Shown: positions 56,609 to 64,000 of the stretch, one piece after another
Position numbering within the stretch: the first letter of the stretch is position 1
How the letters are laid out: each line of letters begins with the position of its first letter
Source of the DNA: Stenotrophomonas sp. MMGLT7
GTDB lineage: Bacteria > Pseudomonadota > Gammaproteobacteria > Xanthomonadales > Xanthomonadaceae
NCBI RefSeq assembly: GCF_021168555.1
Contig: NZ_JAJOZS010000005.1
Coordinates: 62,001-126,000 of the forward strand
Reading direction: 5' to 3'
DNA length: 64,000 nt
Program-made: the position numbers and the translations under genes
Notes under the pieces: generated by a model
Databases searched by the model: none
Told to the model about the DNA's origin: nothing
What the model saw: the letters and a program-made list of their open reading frames with translations, nothing else

Positions 56609-57808
56609 ATGAAGTTCCAAAATCGCAAGCACGCCCTGTTGTCCCTCGTCATCGCCTCGGTACTGGGCGGCGTGGTGGTGACTGACGCGGTTGCACAGGC
56701 TCGCGGTTCGGACCGTTCCGATGATCGCCGCGGTCGCAAGGCACAGAAGGCCGAAGTGCTGTTCCCCAATGCCACCCGCGAGGAGCCCAAGGTCAAGGCC
56801 TCGTCCCGGATGGGCAGCAAGCTGCAGAAGCTGATCGACACCTACAACAACGGCGAGGACTATGCCGCCGTGCGTACCCAGGCCGACGAGATCCTGGCCA
56901 ACGGCTCGGCCAACGAATACGACAAGTCGCTCGCCGCGCAGCTGGCCGCGCAGGCCGCCTACAACCTCGACGACGTCCCCGCCGCCGAGAAGTACCTGCA
57001 GCAGGCGCTGCAGCTCGGCGGCCTGGACAACAACGGCCACTACCAGTCGATGCTGATGCTGGCCCAGCTGCAGCTGCAGGACGACGCGACCATCAAGGAA
57101 GGCCTGGTCACTCTGGACCGCTACCTGGACGAGACCAAGTCCAACCGTCCCGAGGACCTGATCATCAAGGGCCAGGCGCTGTACCAGACCGAGCGCTACC
57201 AGGAGGCCATCCCGGTGCTGCAGCAGGCCATCGCCGCCTCGCCCGAGCCCAAGGACAGCTGGAACCAGCTGCTGATGGCGTCCTACGCCGAGGCCGGCCA
57301 GACCGGCGAGGCGGTGAAGACGGCCGAGGCGCTGGCGGCCAGGAGCCCCAACGACAAGAAGACCCAGCTCAACCTGGCCAGCATGTACATGCAGGCCGAC
57401 CAGATGGACAAGGCCGCCGCGGTGATGGACAGGCTGCGCGCCAGCGGCCAGCTCACCGAGGAGCGCGAGTACCGCCAGCTCTACTCGATCTACGCCAACA
57501 CCGACAACAAGGAAAAAGATGTCATCGCGGTGATCAACGAGGGCCTGGAGAAGGGTATCCTCAAGCCGGACTACCAGACCTATCTGGCGCTGGCCCAGTC
57601 CTACTACTACACCGATCAGGTTCCGCAGGCCATCGAGAACTGGAAGAAGGCCGCGCCCTTGTCCAAGGATGGCGAGACCTACCTCAACCTTGCCAAGGTG
57701 CTCCACTCGGAAGGACGCATCCCAGAGGCCAAGCAGGCCGCCCAGCAGGCACTCGCCAAGGGTGTCAGGAAGCCGGACGATGCCAAGAAAATCATCAATC
57801 TGAAGTAG
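56609..57808 (+). CDS. Tetratricopeptide repeat protein, exported
   Basis: A 399-residue protein with a signal peptide (residues 1-31, ending AVA-QARG), followed by a basic linker and some eight TPR-like helical pairs from about residue 75 (e.g. YDKSLAAQLAAQAAYNLDDV, RYQEAIPVLQQAIAASPEPK, YYYTDQVPQAIENWKKAAP). Such proteins are protein-interaction scaffolds. It lies just before tonB-exbB-exbD-exbD and is conserved there in Xanthomonas, suggesting a link to the Ton system, but no direct role is known. A separate transcription start is likely because 155 bp separate it from tonB. Confidence 0.85.
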   Translation: MKFQNRKHALLSLVIASVLGGVVVTDAVAQARGSDRSDDRRGRKAQKAEVLFPNATREEPKVKASSRMGSKLQKLIDTYNNGEDYAAVRTQADEILANGSANEYDKSLAAQLAAQAAYNLDDVPAAEKYLQQALQLGGLDNNGHYQSMLMLAQLQLQDDATIKEGLVTLDRYLDETKSNRPEDLIIKGQALYQTERYQEAIPVLQQAIAASPEPKDSWNQLLMASYAEAGQTGEAVKTAEALAARSPNDKKTQLNLASMYMQADQMDKAAAVMDRLRASGQLTEEREYRQLYSIYANTDNKEKDVIAVINEGLEKGILKPDYQTYLALAQSYYYTDQVPQAIENWKKAAPLSKDGETYLNLAKVLHSEGRIPEAKQAAQQALAKGVRKPDDAKKIINLK

Positions 57809-57963
57809 GCGGCAAAAAAGCCCTCTCGACCGCGCCGGAACTGTAGTGCGGGCCGCAGGGATTGGTATAAGCTTGGGTTTACTGCGGTGCAGCAAAAACG
57901 CCGCCTGAATCAGGATTCGGCCCCAGGTCGGGATCCCACCCCCCATCCACGAGCCATTGGCGC

Positions 57964-58632
57964 ATGACGGAACAACTGATCGTTCACAGGCATACCGAGA
58001 CAAAAGAGCGCGGCCTGAACTGGGCTCGCATCTTCGGCATCGCCTTCGTAGTTGCATTGCATCTGGCAGCGCTGATGCTGCTGCTGATTCCTGCCGTGGC
58101 TCCCAAGGCGCCGGCCGAGAAGGAGCGCAACATCGCGGTGACCATCGTCGATGCGCCGCCACCGCCTCCCCCGCCGCCGCCGCCGCCGCCGCCGCAGGAC
58201 AAGCCGCCGCCGCCGGTCAAGAACCTGGCGCCGCCGAAGGCCTCGCCGATCCCGCCGCCGCCGGAAGCCCCGGTGGTCGACGTGGCCGAGCCGCGCCCGA
58301 GCGACATCGTGGTGCCGCCGTCGCCGCCCGCGCCGCCGTCGCCGCCGGCCGACATCAGCGCCAGCGTGGACATCTCGTCCAAGAACATGAACCCGCCCAA
58401 GTACCCGCCGGCCGCGTTCCGCGCCGGTGTCCAGGGCGAGGTCATCCTGATCGTGGATGTCGATGCCAACGGCAACGTCACCAACGTTTCGGTCGAGAAG
58501 TCCAGCCGCAACCGCGATCTCGACCGAGCCGCAATGGACGCGGCACGCAGGTGGCGTTTCAATCCGTCCATCGTCAACGGACAGAAGTCCGCCGGTCGCG
58601 TCCGCGTCCCGGTCAACTTTGCCCTGAACTGA
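57964..58632 (+). CDS. tonB: TonB energy-transducing protein
   Basis: A 222-residue TonB: cytoplasmic N-terminus, one helix (about residues 19-42, IAFVVALHLAALMLLLIPAV), a proline-rich spacer with PPPPPPPP and PPKASPIPPPP repeats (about 58-120) and the C-terminal domain with NPPKYPPAAFRAGVQGEV. The last part binds TonB boxes of the receptors and transmits proton-motive energy. Encoded with exbB, exbD and a second exbD in one unit of the Xanthomonas layout. Confidence 0.96.
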   Translation: MTEQLIVHRHTETKERGLNWARIFGIAFVVALHLAALMLLLIPAVAPKAPAEKERNIAVTIVDAPPPPPPPPPPPPPQDKPPPPVKNLAPPKASPIPPPPEAPVVDVAEPRPSDIVVPPSPPAPPSPPADISASVDISSKNMNPPKYPPAAFRAGVQGEVILIVDVDANGNVTNVSVEKSSRNRDLDRAAMDAARRWRFNPSIVNGQKSAGRVRVPVNFALN

Positions 58633-58721
58633 TTGCCGCGGGCCGGTGCGCCGGCCCACGGAATCCGTGTTATTCCAGTTAGCACCACCCTTCTTCAACA
58701 CACACAACAAAGGTAAGCGTC

Positions 58722-59483
58722 ATGCTGCAGGAAATCTTCATCGCCGCCGCTGCCGGGGGCACCAATCCATCGGCCGCTCTTTCGCAGATGGGTTTCGAGC
58801 ACTTGATCTCGGAAATGACCGCCAATCCGGGCGAGTTCGCCGTCTCCTGGGTGGTGTTGCTCACCCTCATCTTCATGTCGGCCGCGTCCTGGTACTGGAC
58901 GGTCATCAACATCTTCCGCGCCACCCGCCTGAAGAGCCAGGCCGCGCGGGTCACCAGCCTGTTCTGGGACGCCCCGAACGCGCAGGAAGCCATCCGTGCG
59001 ATGGAAGAGCAGCCCGCTTCCGAGCCGTTCTCCAAGATCGCCCTGGACGCCGCCCAGGCCGCCGCGCACTACCAGCGTGCCGAAGGCGTCGGTGCCGGCA
59101 GTGCCGAGAGCCTGAGCCGCTCGGAGTTCGTCGATCGCGCCCTGCGCCAGGCCGTCGCCCGTGAGAGCGGCAACCTGCAGTCGGGCATGATCCTGCTGGC
59201 CACGGTGGGTTCGACCTCCCCGTTCGTCGGTCTGCTCGGTACCGTGTGGGGCATCTACGGCGCCCTGATCAAGATCGGCGCCAGCGGCAACGCCGGCATC
59301 GAGGCGGTGGCCGGCCCGGTCGGCGAGGCGCTGATCATGACCGCGATCGGCCTGTTCGTCGCCATCCCGGCGGTGTTCGCCTTCAACTTCTTCAGCAAGA
59401 TCAACAGCGCGACCATCGCCAAGTTCGACACGTTCGCGCACGATCTGCACGACTTCTTCGCCACCGGTTCGCGCGTTCACTGA
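58722..59483 (+). CDS. exbB: Biopolymer transport protein ExbB (MotA/TolQ/ExbB proton channel)
   Basis: A 253-residue membrane protein with three helices: one near residues 37-60, then two close together at about 155-180 and 200-230. The family block is present around LLGTVWGIYGALIKIG and GEALIMTAIGLFVAIPAVFAF. With ExbD it forms the proton channel that energises TonB. It follows tonB by 89 bp. A Xanthomonas-type longer N-terminus relative to E. coli is visible. Confidence 0.95.
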   Translation: MLQEIFIAAAAGGTNPSAALSQMGFEHLISEMTANPGEFAVSWVVLLTLIFMSAASWYWTVINIFRATRLKSQAARVTSLFWDAPNAQEAIRAMEEQPASEPFSKIALDAAQAAAHYQRAEGVGAGSAESLSRSEFVDRALRQAVARESGNLQSGMILLATVGSTSPFVGLLGTVWGIYGALIKIGASGNAGIEAVAGPVGEALIMTAIGLFVAIPAVFAFNFFSKINSATIAKFDTFAHDLHDFFATGSRVH

Positions 59484-59530
59484 TACCGGCATCGACGTTA
59501 GTCACCGCAACGATATAGACGGAGCCCGTT

Positions 59531-59956
59531 ATGGCTTTCAGTAGTGGTAACAGCAGCGGCCCCATGGCCGACATCAACGTCACGCCCCTCGTGGACGTGA
59601 TGCTGGTGCTGCTGATCATCTTCATCATCACCACCCCGCTGATGTCCCACAAGATCCAGGTGGAACTGCCTCGCGCCAATCTCGATCAGAACCCGGACGA
59701 AGCGGAAAAGCGTTCGGCTCCGATCACGCTGGCGGTCACGGAAGATGGTTCGCTGTACTGGAACGACGAGCTGATCACCAAGGATGCCCTGGAGTCTCGC
59801 CTGTCGACCGCCGCCCAGCAGACGCCGCAGCCGCCGCTGAACCTGCGTGGCGACCGCACGACCAAGATGAGCACGATCAACGAGATCACCAAGATCGCGC
59901 AGAGTCAGGGCATGCTGGACATCGGCTTCGTTGCGACCAAAGACAGGGGGCAGTAG
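59531..59956 (+). CDS. exbD: Biopolymer transport protein ExbD (first copy)
   Basis: A 141-residue Exb[21 protein letters not shown] (part of the single helix with the key aspartate), then a periplasmic domain (SHKIQVELPRANLDQ, LRGDRTTKMSTINEITKIAQ). Membrane part of the ExbBD proton channel. A second exbD gene follows 3 bp later; Xanthomonas is known to carry exbD1 and exbD2, the second having a role distinct from iron uptake in plant interaction. Confidence 0.94.
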   Translation: MAFSSGNSSGPMADINVTPLVDVMLVLLIIFIITTPLMSHKIQVELPRANLDQNPDEAEKRSAPITLAVTEDGSLYWNDELITKDALESRLSTAAQQTPQPPLNLRGDRTTKMSTINEITKIAQSQGMLDIGFVATKDRGQ

Positions 59957-59959
59957 GCC

Positions 59960-60370
59960 ATGGCATTCAGTAGTGGCAACAAGGGCCCCATGGCCGACAT
60001 CAACGTCACGCCGCTCATCGACGTGATGCTGGTGCTGCTGATCATCTTCATCGTCACCGCGCCGATCATGACCTATCCGATCTCGGTCGACCTGCCGCAG
60101 CGGGTGCTCAATCCGCCGCCGCAGACGACCGAGCCGCCGCCGCCGATCGAGTTGCGCATCGACGCCAGCAACCAGGTCTTCTGGAACAACAGCCCGGTGG
60201 CGGTGAACATCCTGCAGCAGCGGATGGAAGACGAGGTGCAGCGCGATCCGACCAACCAGCCGGAGCTGCGCATCGACGCGAATCCCGACTCGGAGTACGA
60301 GGTGATGGCCCAGGTGCTGGCCGCCGCCAAGAACGCGCAGATGAAGCGGATCGGGTTCGTGCAGCAGTAA
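59960..60370 (+). CDS. exbD2: Biopolymer transport protein ExbD (second copy)
   Basis: A 136-residue paralogue of the preceding protein, with the same helix region ([20 protein letters not shown]) but a divergent periplasmic part ([20 protein letters not shown], then [20 protein letters not shown]). It starts 3 bp after the first stop, so both come from one message. In Xanthomonas campestris exbD2 is needed for eliciting a hypersensitive reaction but not for iron uptake. The terminator at 60422 ends this unit. Confidence 0.93.
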   Translation: MAFSSGNKGPMADINVTPLIDVMLVLLIIFIVTAPIMTYPISVDLPQRVLNPPPQTTEPPPPIELRIDASNQVFWNNSPVAVNILQQRMEDEVQRDPTNQPELRIDANPDSEYEVMAQVLAAAKNAQMKRIGFVQQ

Positions 60371-60421
60371 CAGGATTCGACGCAACAGATCCATTGCAAC
60401 ATCCAGTCATGACGCGACTGC

Positions 60422-60451
60422 AACGCCACCGGAAACGGTGGCGTTTTTTTT
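60422..60451 (+). terminator. Rho-independent terminator of the tonB-exbBD unit
   Basis: AACGCCACCGG, AAA loop and CGGTGGCGTT followed by eight T residues: a textbook stem and U run 52 bp after exbD2. It is the strongest terminator in the window and ends the Ton operon. Confidence 0.94.
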
Positions 60452-60619
60452 GGGGATTTCCGCGGGCTTGCTCGATCGCAGGTCTGCCCTATGCGGCCGC
60501 CGTGCGGGCGCTGCCGATTGCCGGCGGATCGGCGAAGATCCGTGCTCTTCCGGCCCGTGGCTGGCGCGAAGCGGACCCGGGCCCGCTCTATGTCGAGCGG
60601 AGTTGCCGATGAAGAATCC

Positions 60620-60690
60620 GTAGTCCGGGCAAGCGAAGCGACCGCAACGACCACCGGTGATCCGGGTGAGCTTCGCTCGCGCCCGGGCTA
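60620..60690. repeat. REP-like inverted repeat (GCCCGGGC family), third copy
   Basis: Arms GTAGTCCGGGCAAGCGAAGC and GCTTCGCTCGCGCCCGGGCTA face each other across a 30-base centre between exbD2 and pdxJ. It is related to the elements at 15777-15858 and 28832-28878, and again carries GTAG at its head. In this gap (60371-60723) nothing else is seen. Confidence 0.65.
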
Positions 60691-60723
60691 GGAACTTCCG
60701 GGCGCCCGGAGGTGCGGACGCGA

Positions 60724-61500
60724 TCAGCCGTGGGCGGCGAGGATGCGCAGGTAGCTGCCGACGGTGGCGGTCAGGCCGGCGTAGAGCGCCTCGCCGATCA
60801 GGGCGTGGCCGATCGACACTTCCTGCACGCCCGGGATCGCGTCCAGGAAGGCCGCCAGGTTGAGCTGCGACAGGTCGTGCCCGGCGTTGACGGCCAGGCC
60901 CGCGTCGCGGGCGCGGCGGGCCGTTTCCGCCAGGCGAGGCAGTTCCCGCTGCGCCTGACCGGCGGCGAACGCCGCGGCGTAGGGGCCGGTGTACAGCTCG
61001 ATGCGGTCGGCGCCGAGGTCCGCGGCGCGCTCGATCAGGGGATTGCCGGCATCGACGAACAGGCTCACGCGGCAGCCTGCCACCTTGAGCTCGGCGATCA
61101 ACGGAAGCAGGCGCTCGCCGTCGCGCCCGAAGTCGAAGCCGTGGTCGGAGGTGAGCTGGCCGTCGCCGTCCGGCACCAGCGTGACCTGCGTCGGGCCGAG
61201 CTCGCTGCACAGCGGCAGCAGCCCCGGATAGCCCGCCCGCGGCGGCGCGAACGGGTTGCCCTCGATGTTGAATTCGGCGCCGTGCTGCGCGGTCAGCCGC
61301 GCCAGCGCCCGCACGTCCTCGGCGTGGATATGGCGGCGATCCGGGCGCGGGTGCACGGTGATGCCATGCGCGCCCGCGTCCAGGCAGGCCGCGGCGGCGG
61401 CCACCACGTCCGGATCCTGGCCGCCGCGGGAGTTGCGCAGCACCGCGATCTTGTTGACGTTGACGCTCAGCCGGCACGTCAGGGGTGGGGACAGGGGCAC
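60724..61500 (-). CDS. pdxJ: Pyridoxine 5'-phosphate synthase
   Basis: A 258-residue TIM-barrel enzyme that joins 1-deoxyxylulose 5-phosphate with 3-amino-2-oxopropyl phosphate to make pyridoxine 5'-phosphate. Conserved patches: [40 protein letters not shown] (active-site Glu), [27 protein letters not shown] and [19 protein letters not shown] start at 61500 lies one base after the upstream gene's stop (TGA C GTG), so the two genes are coupled. Family starts are usually closer to the LSVNV strand, so a later start cannot be excluded. Confidence 0.95.
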   Translation of the reverse strand: MPLSPPLTCRLSVNVNKIAVLRNSRGGQDPDVVAAAAACLDAGAHGITVHPRPDRRHIHAEDVRALARLTAQHGAEFNIEGNPFAPPRAGYPGLLPLCSELGPTQVTLVPDGDGQLTSDHGFDFGRDGERLLPLIAELKVAGCRVSLFVDAGNPLIERAADLGADRIELYTGPYAAAFAAGQAQRELPRLAETARRARDAGLAVNAGHDLSQLNLAAFLDAIPGVQEVSIGHALIGEALYAGLTATVGSYLRILAAHG

Positions 61501-61501
61501 G

Positions 61502-61759
61502 TCAGCGGATCGGTTCGGAGGCGGCGGCGACCGCCTTGCGTGCGGCCGCGGCCTCGCGCAGGCGACGCAGTTCGGCCGGGTCGACCATCGTCGCGGCGTC
61601 GCCCTGGCTGTCGCCGACGCGTTGCAGGTACCAGCCGCGGATCCACAGCAGCAGCAGCACCAGGGCCGCCAGCAGCGACAGCACCAGCAGCGACATGTGC
61701 GGGGTGGAAAATGCCAGGATCAGCGCGCCGACGGCAAGCAGCAGGAACAGCCAGTGCAT
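61502..61759 (-). CDS. Small membrane protein of unknown function
   Basis: An 85-residue protein with two close hydrophobic segments ([16 protein letters not shown] and [17 protein letters not shown]) and a basic/alanine-rich tail with [18 protein letters not shown]. No known domain recognised. Its stop meets the pdxJ GTG one base later, so the pair is translated together. It is conserved in position in Xanthomonas-like origins. A role with pdxJ is not established. Confidence 0.75.
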   Translation of the reverse strand: MHWLFLLLAVGALILAFSTPHMSLLVLSLLAALVLLLLWIRGWYLQRVGDSQGDAATMVDPAELRRLREAAAARKAVAAASEPIR

Positions 61760-61899
61760 GGACGACCCTCCCAGGTGGACCGGCGCAGTGTAGCGCCGCG
61801 ATGCGGGCGCGTTCCACGTGGCGGGCCCGGCACGCGACGGACGGTCGCTGGCGCCGCACGAGCGCGGCGCCATGCTGTGGCCGCAGAGCGCTGCCGGGG

Positions 61900-63360
61900 C
61901 TAGAGCAGCGGCGAGGTCAGGCGCGCGAATGCCTCGGGCAGCCGGTAGCGCCACACCGAGCGGTTGCGGTCGTTGCGCACCCGCACGGCGCTGGCGAAGT
62001 CGCTTTCCAGGATCCGCGACAGCCGGGCGCACAGCTCGCGGTCGTGGAACAGCATCGAGACCTCGAAGTTCAGCCGGAAGCTGCGGTTGTCGAAGTTGGC
62101 GCTGCCGACGATGCACAGATCGTCGTCGGCAAGCAGGGCCTTGGTGTGCAGCATGCGCGGCCCGTACTCGTAGATCTTCACCCCGGCCTGCAGCAGTTCG
62201 TCGAAGTACGAGCGCGCGGCATAGGTGACCAGGCGCGAGTCGCTCATCTTCGGCACCAGCAGCCGGGTATCCAGGCCGGCCAGCGCGGCCGACGTCAGCG
62301 CCATGCGCGCGGCCTCGCCGGGGACGAAGTACGGCGTCACCAGCCACACCCGCCGCTGCGCGTCCTGGATGGCGCCCACATGCACCCGGTGGATCGCTTC
62401 CCACGCCGAATCCGGTCCCGACACCAGCACCTGCGCCTCGATCGCGCCGTCCTTGCGGCTGGGTGCATCGGCCGGCCACAGGTGCGGGATGTCGAACGCC
62501 TCGCGGCCCTGGCCGGTGGCGTAGATCCAGTCCTCGACGAACACCAGCTGCAGGCTGCGCACGACGTGGCCCTCCACGCGCAGGTGCAGGTCGCGGTAGG
62601 CGTCGGGCAGCAACAGTTCGTTCTCCTCGTCGGTGATGTTGATGCCGCCGGTGAAGGCGATGCGGCCATCGACGATGACGATCTTGCGGTGGGTGCGCAT
62701 GTTCACCCAGGGGCGCTTGAACGGCTTGAGCAGCTGCGCCGGATGGAACCAGGCCATCTCCGCGCCGGCATCGAGCAGGGGCCGCAGGAAGCGCCGGTTG
62801 ACCTGGGAGGAACCCACCGCGTCCAGCAGCAGCCGCACCTTGACGCCGGCGCGGGCGCGTTCGATCAGCGCGTCGCGCACGGCGGTGCCGCTGCGGTCGC
62901 GATTGAAGATGTAGTACTCCAGGTGCACGTGGTCGCGGGCGGCGGCGATGGCCTGCTCGATCGCGGCGTAGGTCTGCCCGCCGTCGACCAGCCACTGCAC
63001 GTCGGTGGCGCTGCTGGGGGCCAGCCCGGTGGTGGCCTGGCCCACGCGCGCCAGCTCGGTGCAGTCGGCGTCGGGCGGGCAGATCTCGCTGTAGTGCTCC
63101 ATGCCCGAGCGCGAGCGGCCGCGGCGCAGGCGCTGGCGCTTCACCCGCTGCGGCCCGAGCAGGTAGTAGATGAACAGGCCCAGGTAGGGCAGCGCCGCCA
63201 GCGACAGCATCCAGCTCAGCGTGGCCACCGGTTCGCGCTTCTGCAGCACGATCCAGCCGATCAGCCACAGCAGGTACAACACGTAGGCGGCGGTGATGTA
63301 GGCCGAGATGTGGGGAATGCCGGACAGCCAGTGCCAGGCGGAGTTCAGGGTCGCGAGCAT
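61900..63360 (-). CDS. cls: Cardiolipin synthase
   Basis: A 486-residue ClsA-type phospholipase D family enzyme that makes cardiolipin from two phosphatidylglycerols. Two N-terminal helices (YITAAYVLYLLWLIGWIV and LSWMLSLAALPYLGLFIYYL), then the two HKD motifs: HRKIVIVDGRIAFTGG (about residue 223) and HTKALLADDDLCIVGSAN (about 404). The start ATG at 63360 places the helices as in family members. Transcribed opposite to the radical SAM gene, and last of the minus genes here; 140 bp separate it from the small membrane gene. Confidence 0.94.
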   Translation of the reverse strand: MLATLNSAWHWLSGIPHISAYITAAYVLYLLWLIGWIVLQKREPVATLSWMLSLAALPYLGLFIYYLLGPQRVKRQRLRRGRSRSGMEHYSEICPPDADCTELARVGQATTGLAPSSATDVQWLVDGGQTYAAIEQAIAAARDHVHLEYYIFNRDRSGTAVRDALIERARAGVKVRLLLDAVGSSQVNRRFLRPLLDAGAEMAWFHPAQLLKPFKRPWVNMRTHRKIVIVDGRIAFTGGINITDEENELLLPDAYRDLHLRVEGHVVRSLQLVFVEDWIYATGQGREAFDIPHLWPADAPSRKDGAIEAQVLVSGPDSAWEAIHRVHVGAIQDAQRRVWLVTPYFVPGEAARMALTSAALAGLDTRLLVPKMSDSRLVTYAARSYFDELLQAGVKIYEYGPRMLHTKALLADDDLCIVGSANFDNRSFRLNFEVSMLFHDRELCARLSRILESDFASAVRVRNDRNRSVWRYRLPEAFARLTSPLL

Positions 63361-63695
63361 CGGTGGATTCCAGGGGGCGCCGCCGGGTCCGGCATGCGAC
63401 GGGATGCGATGGGGAACAGCGGGCAAGTGTATGCCGGCGGATGCGCGCAGCCCGCCGGAGGGTGCAGGGAGGCGGTGTGCCTGCCGGCTGATCCCTGCCC
63501 GGGAACCGCCCTTGCCCGCCATGGCGGCCCGGCCGGCGGGGACTCGATGCGTGCTCCTGCTCGCCGCGCAGGTCCCGTGCCGCCGGCATGGCGGGTTCCG
63601 TCCCGGCGCATGGAGCACAGGACGCGGATGAAGCGTTCATCCGGCCCCGCGGCGCCATCGCAGGCCCTGCGACAAGTCGCCGCTAGGCTGTGCCG
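63361..63695. other. Intergenic region between cls and the radical SAM gene
   Basis: No gene supported in these 335 bp. The minus-strand frames crossing it are shadows. Promoters for cls (leftward) and the radical SAM gene (rightward) should lie here but no clear boxes were identified. No repeat of the families listed elsewhere is visible. Confidence 0.4.
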
Positions 63696-64000
63696 ATGGC
63701 AACGGCAATCAAGGGGCGCGGCTCCGGCGGGCACCTGCCCGGACGCTTCGAGGTCACCGTCAGCGAGGCGGTGGACGACGGCTGGCATGGCGAGGAGGGC
63801 GAGGAGTTCGCCGCCCCGCGCCTGCGCACGCAGGTGCGCGAGGAGACCGCGCGCAGCATCATCAGCCGCAACAGCTCGCCGGACGTGGGCTTCGACCGCT
63901 CGGTCAATCCCTACCGCGGCTGCGAGCATGGCTGCTCCTATTGCTTCGCGCGGCCCACCCACGCCTACCTCAACCTGTCGCCGGGGCTGGATTTCGAGAC
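63696..64000 (+). CDS. PA0069 family radical SAM protein (N-terminal part)
   Basis: The first 101 residues of a gene running off the window. The radical SAM cluster motif is readable: [19 protein letters not shown], with three cysteines (CxxxCxxC) that bind the [4Fe-4S] cluster, preceded by the family's [19 protein letters not shown] pattern. These enzymes resemble the SplB/DNA-repair photolyase-type family annotated as PA0069; the substrate is unknown. The ATG at 63696 is supported by the conserved start MATAIKGRG. Confidence 0.88.
   Translation, partial: MATAIKGRGSGGHLPGRFEVTVSEAVDDGWHGEEGEEFAAPRLRTQVREETARSIISRNSSPDVGFDRSVNPYRGCEHGCSYCFARPTHAYLNLSPGLDFE

Noticed and set aside
61811-61824. 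parS-like GTTCCACGTGGCGG between cls and the small membrane gene
   Set aside because: Only one half-site is intact (11 of 14 positions); not symmetrical.

Overview
The window is high-GC, densely coded chromosomal DNA from a gammaproteobacterium of the Xanthomonadaceae (Xanthomonas or a close relative such as Pseudoxanthomonas; the genus is not certain). The call rests on gene order around the replication origin (rpmH-rnpA-yidC on the minus strand, then dnaA, oriC-like DNA, dnaN, recF, gyrB, a CPBP protease, an M48 lipoprotein, a TPR protein, tonB-exbB-exbD-exbD, pdxJ, cls), on two exbD genes in tandem, and on GTAG-headed REP/SMAG-type palindromes. No prophage, complete insertion sequence, CRISPR array, tRNA or rRNA was seen.

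Layout. 1-5.8 kb (plus): transport and conserved-hypothetical genes: a partial deoxyribosyltransferase-like gene, a LysE exporter, a DUF488 frame without a stop, an APC permease, a FUSC-like protein, DUF3500 and HupE. 5.9-20.1 kb (minus): an oxidative carbohydrate locus with two GMC dehydrogenase/Tat small-subunit modules, a triheme cytochrome c, an exported amidohydrolase, two aldo/keto reductases, a small monooxygenase, an SMP-30-like exported protein and a LacI-type regulator. Two 16-bp palindromes sharing the core TGGTAGCGCTACCA (one before the regulator, one inside a dehydrogenase subunit gene) look like operators. 20.1-28.6 kb (minus): a tandem glycine riboswitch, then a TonB-dependent receptor, a zinc metalloprotease, an M19 dipeptidase and a Tat-exported aminotransferase, which I read as a glycine-sensing peptide-scavenging unit. 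29-45 kb: rlmI; a manganese (yybP-ykoY) riboswitch with an alx/TerC gene; rhomboid; glycerophosphodiesterase; a second receptor; a class A-like acid phosphatase; an FAH-family enzyme; a copper P-type ATPase; cysteine synthase; sulfurtransferase; mnmE. 45-61 kb: the origin region and the Ton system. 60.7-64 kb: pdxJ, a small membrane protein, cls and the start of a radical SAM gene.

Three perfect GTTCCACGTGGAAC palindromes (parS-like) lie in dnaN-recF, two of them inside recF. The window is rich in small palindromic elements. They include a 267-bp MITE-like insertion that keeps the reading frame of the SMP-30-like gene, a decayed relative of it behind the M48 gene, and a triplicated ~302-306-bp segment carrying the 5' end of the amidohydrolase gene. 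At three genes the TAG stop codon lies in the CTAG or GTAG end of such an element.

The observations I would follow first are the glycine riboswitch in front of a receptor/protease operon, the frame-preserving MITE, the shared operator palindromes, and the parS cluster inside recF.
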